A stretch of DNA of 55,528 nucleotides, from the NCBI RefSeq assembly GCF_001911425.1, contig NZ_MPPL01000001.1, positions 3,556,906 through 3,612,433 of the forward strand, in the 5' to 3' direction. The notes below the pieces were generated by a model. That model had not been told where the DNA came from. It saw nothing but the letters and a program-made list of their open reading frames with translations, and made no database searches. This document shows, in pieces, positions 55,378 to 55,528 of this stretch. The first letter of the stretch is position 1; the number at the start of each line of letters is the position of its first letter. This DNA is from Mucilaginibacter polytrichastri (GTDB lineage Bacteria; Bacteroidota; Bacteroidia; Sphingobacteriales; Sphingobacteriaceae). Position numbers and translations under genes: made by a program.

Positions 55378-55528
55378 CTAATCGCGCGGTTTGGATAATT
55401 CTTCCAGGTGGCGTTCCAGGCTGTACTCATCGGGGTATAAAACCTCGCGGGCTTTGCTGCCTTCAAACGGGCCTACGATACCCGCCGCTTCCAGCTGATC
55501 TATGATCCGGCCGGCACGGTTATAACCC
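55378..55528 (-). CDS. ftsK: FtsK, 3' end only (truncated by the window edge)
   Basis: The last 49 codons of a minus-strand gene, running to a TAG stop at 55378-55380 ([19 protein letters not shown]... to EELSKPRD). This is the C-terminal winged-helix gamma domain of the DNA translocase FtsK, which pumps chromosomal DNA at the septum and activates XerCD recombination at dif. The conserved Pro (VGPFEG) is kept here but lost in the downstream duplicate, so this copy is presumably the working one. Upstream parts lie outside the window. Confidence 0.92.
   Translation of the reverse strand, partial: GYNRAGRIIDQLEAAGIVGPFEGSKAREVLYPDEYSLERHLEELSKPRD

Overview
The window looks like a chromosomal segment of a member of the Bacteroidota, most plausibly Sphingobacteriaceae (Mucilaginibacter/Pedobacter-like). 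Supporting signs are a SusC/SusD pair, many TAnnTTTG-type -7 promoter elements placed just upstream of start codons, few strong Shine-Dalgarno sites, lipoprotein signal peptides, several VCBS/FG-GAP proteins, and hairpin-forming intergenic repeats. The genus is inferred from gene content only.

Layout. 1-9.4 kb (+): a maltose/starch cluster with a GH65 phosphorylase, a membrane SRPBCC protein, an exported GH13 amylase, an SLC45-like MFS sugar transporter and a cytoplasmic GH31 alpha-glucosidase. It ends at a bidirectional terminator shared with a small secreted protein gene. 10-15.5 kb: glycogen branching enzyme GlgB, two small membrane proteins, a penicillin-acylase-family Ntn hydrolase and a His-rich small protein. 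15.9-26.8 kb: a LuxE-like protein, a SHOCT protein, TyrS, a 0.9-kb gene-poor repeat region, an AcpH-like phosphodiesterase, an MFS exporter, ribosomal protein S1, an endonuclease III homologue, PyrR and PyrB. 26.9-34.3 kb (-): an RND efflux set (outer-membrane channel, permease, lipoprotein adaptor) and an amine-oxidase-like flavoprotein.

34.4-50.6 kb (-) is an accessory locus: SusC, SusD, a giant ASPIC/UnbV lipoprotein, a vanadium-haloperoxidase/PAP2-like lipoprotein, two paralogous cytochrome c plus FG-GAP lipoproteins, and a GH2 exo-glycosidase. Every product appears exported. Divergent from it, across a 737-bp palindrome-rich intergenic region, is a Nudix-winged-helix regulator whose Nudix box has lost key glutamates, so it is probably a ligand sensor. 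I regard this locus as the best candidate for an undescribed nutrient-acquisition or oxidation system.

52.1-55.5 kb (-): an MBL-fold hydrolase with a small coupled partner, then lolA and the 3' end of ftsK. Between lolA and ftsK sits an AT-rich 450-codon gene. Its N-terminal ~367 residues are unrecognised, and its C-terminus is a second copy of the FtsK gamma (DNA-reading) domain. The two gamma-domain copies lie exactly 1,355 bp apart and differ at 4 of 150 comparable bases. This looks like an insertion that left an intact ftsK end and created a gamma-domain fusion, and it is the single most unusual structure in the window.

Three families of intergenic hairpin repeats recur: a TCATTCTGA family (2 copies), a TCATGCCGAAC family (3 copies) and a TCATTGCGAG family (1 copy plus fragments). 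One TCATTCTGA copy lies inside a 28-bp inverted repeat between pyrR and pyrB.
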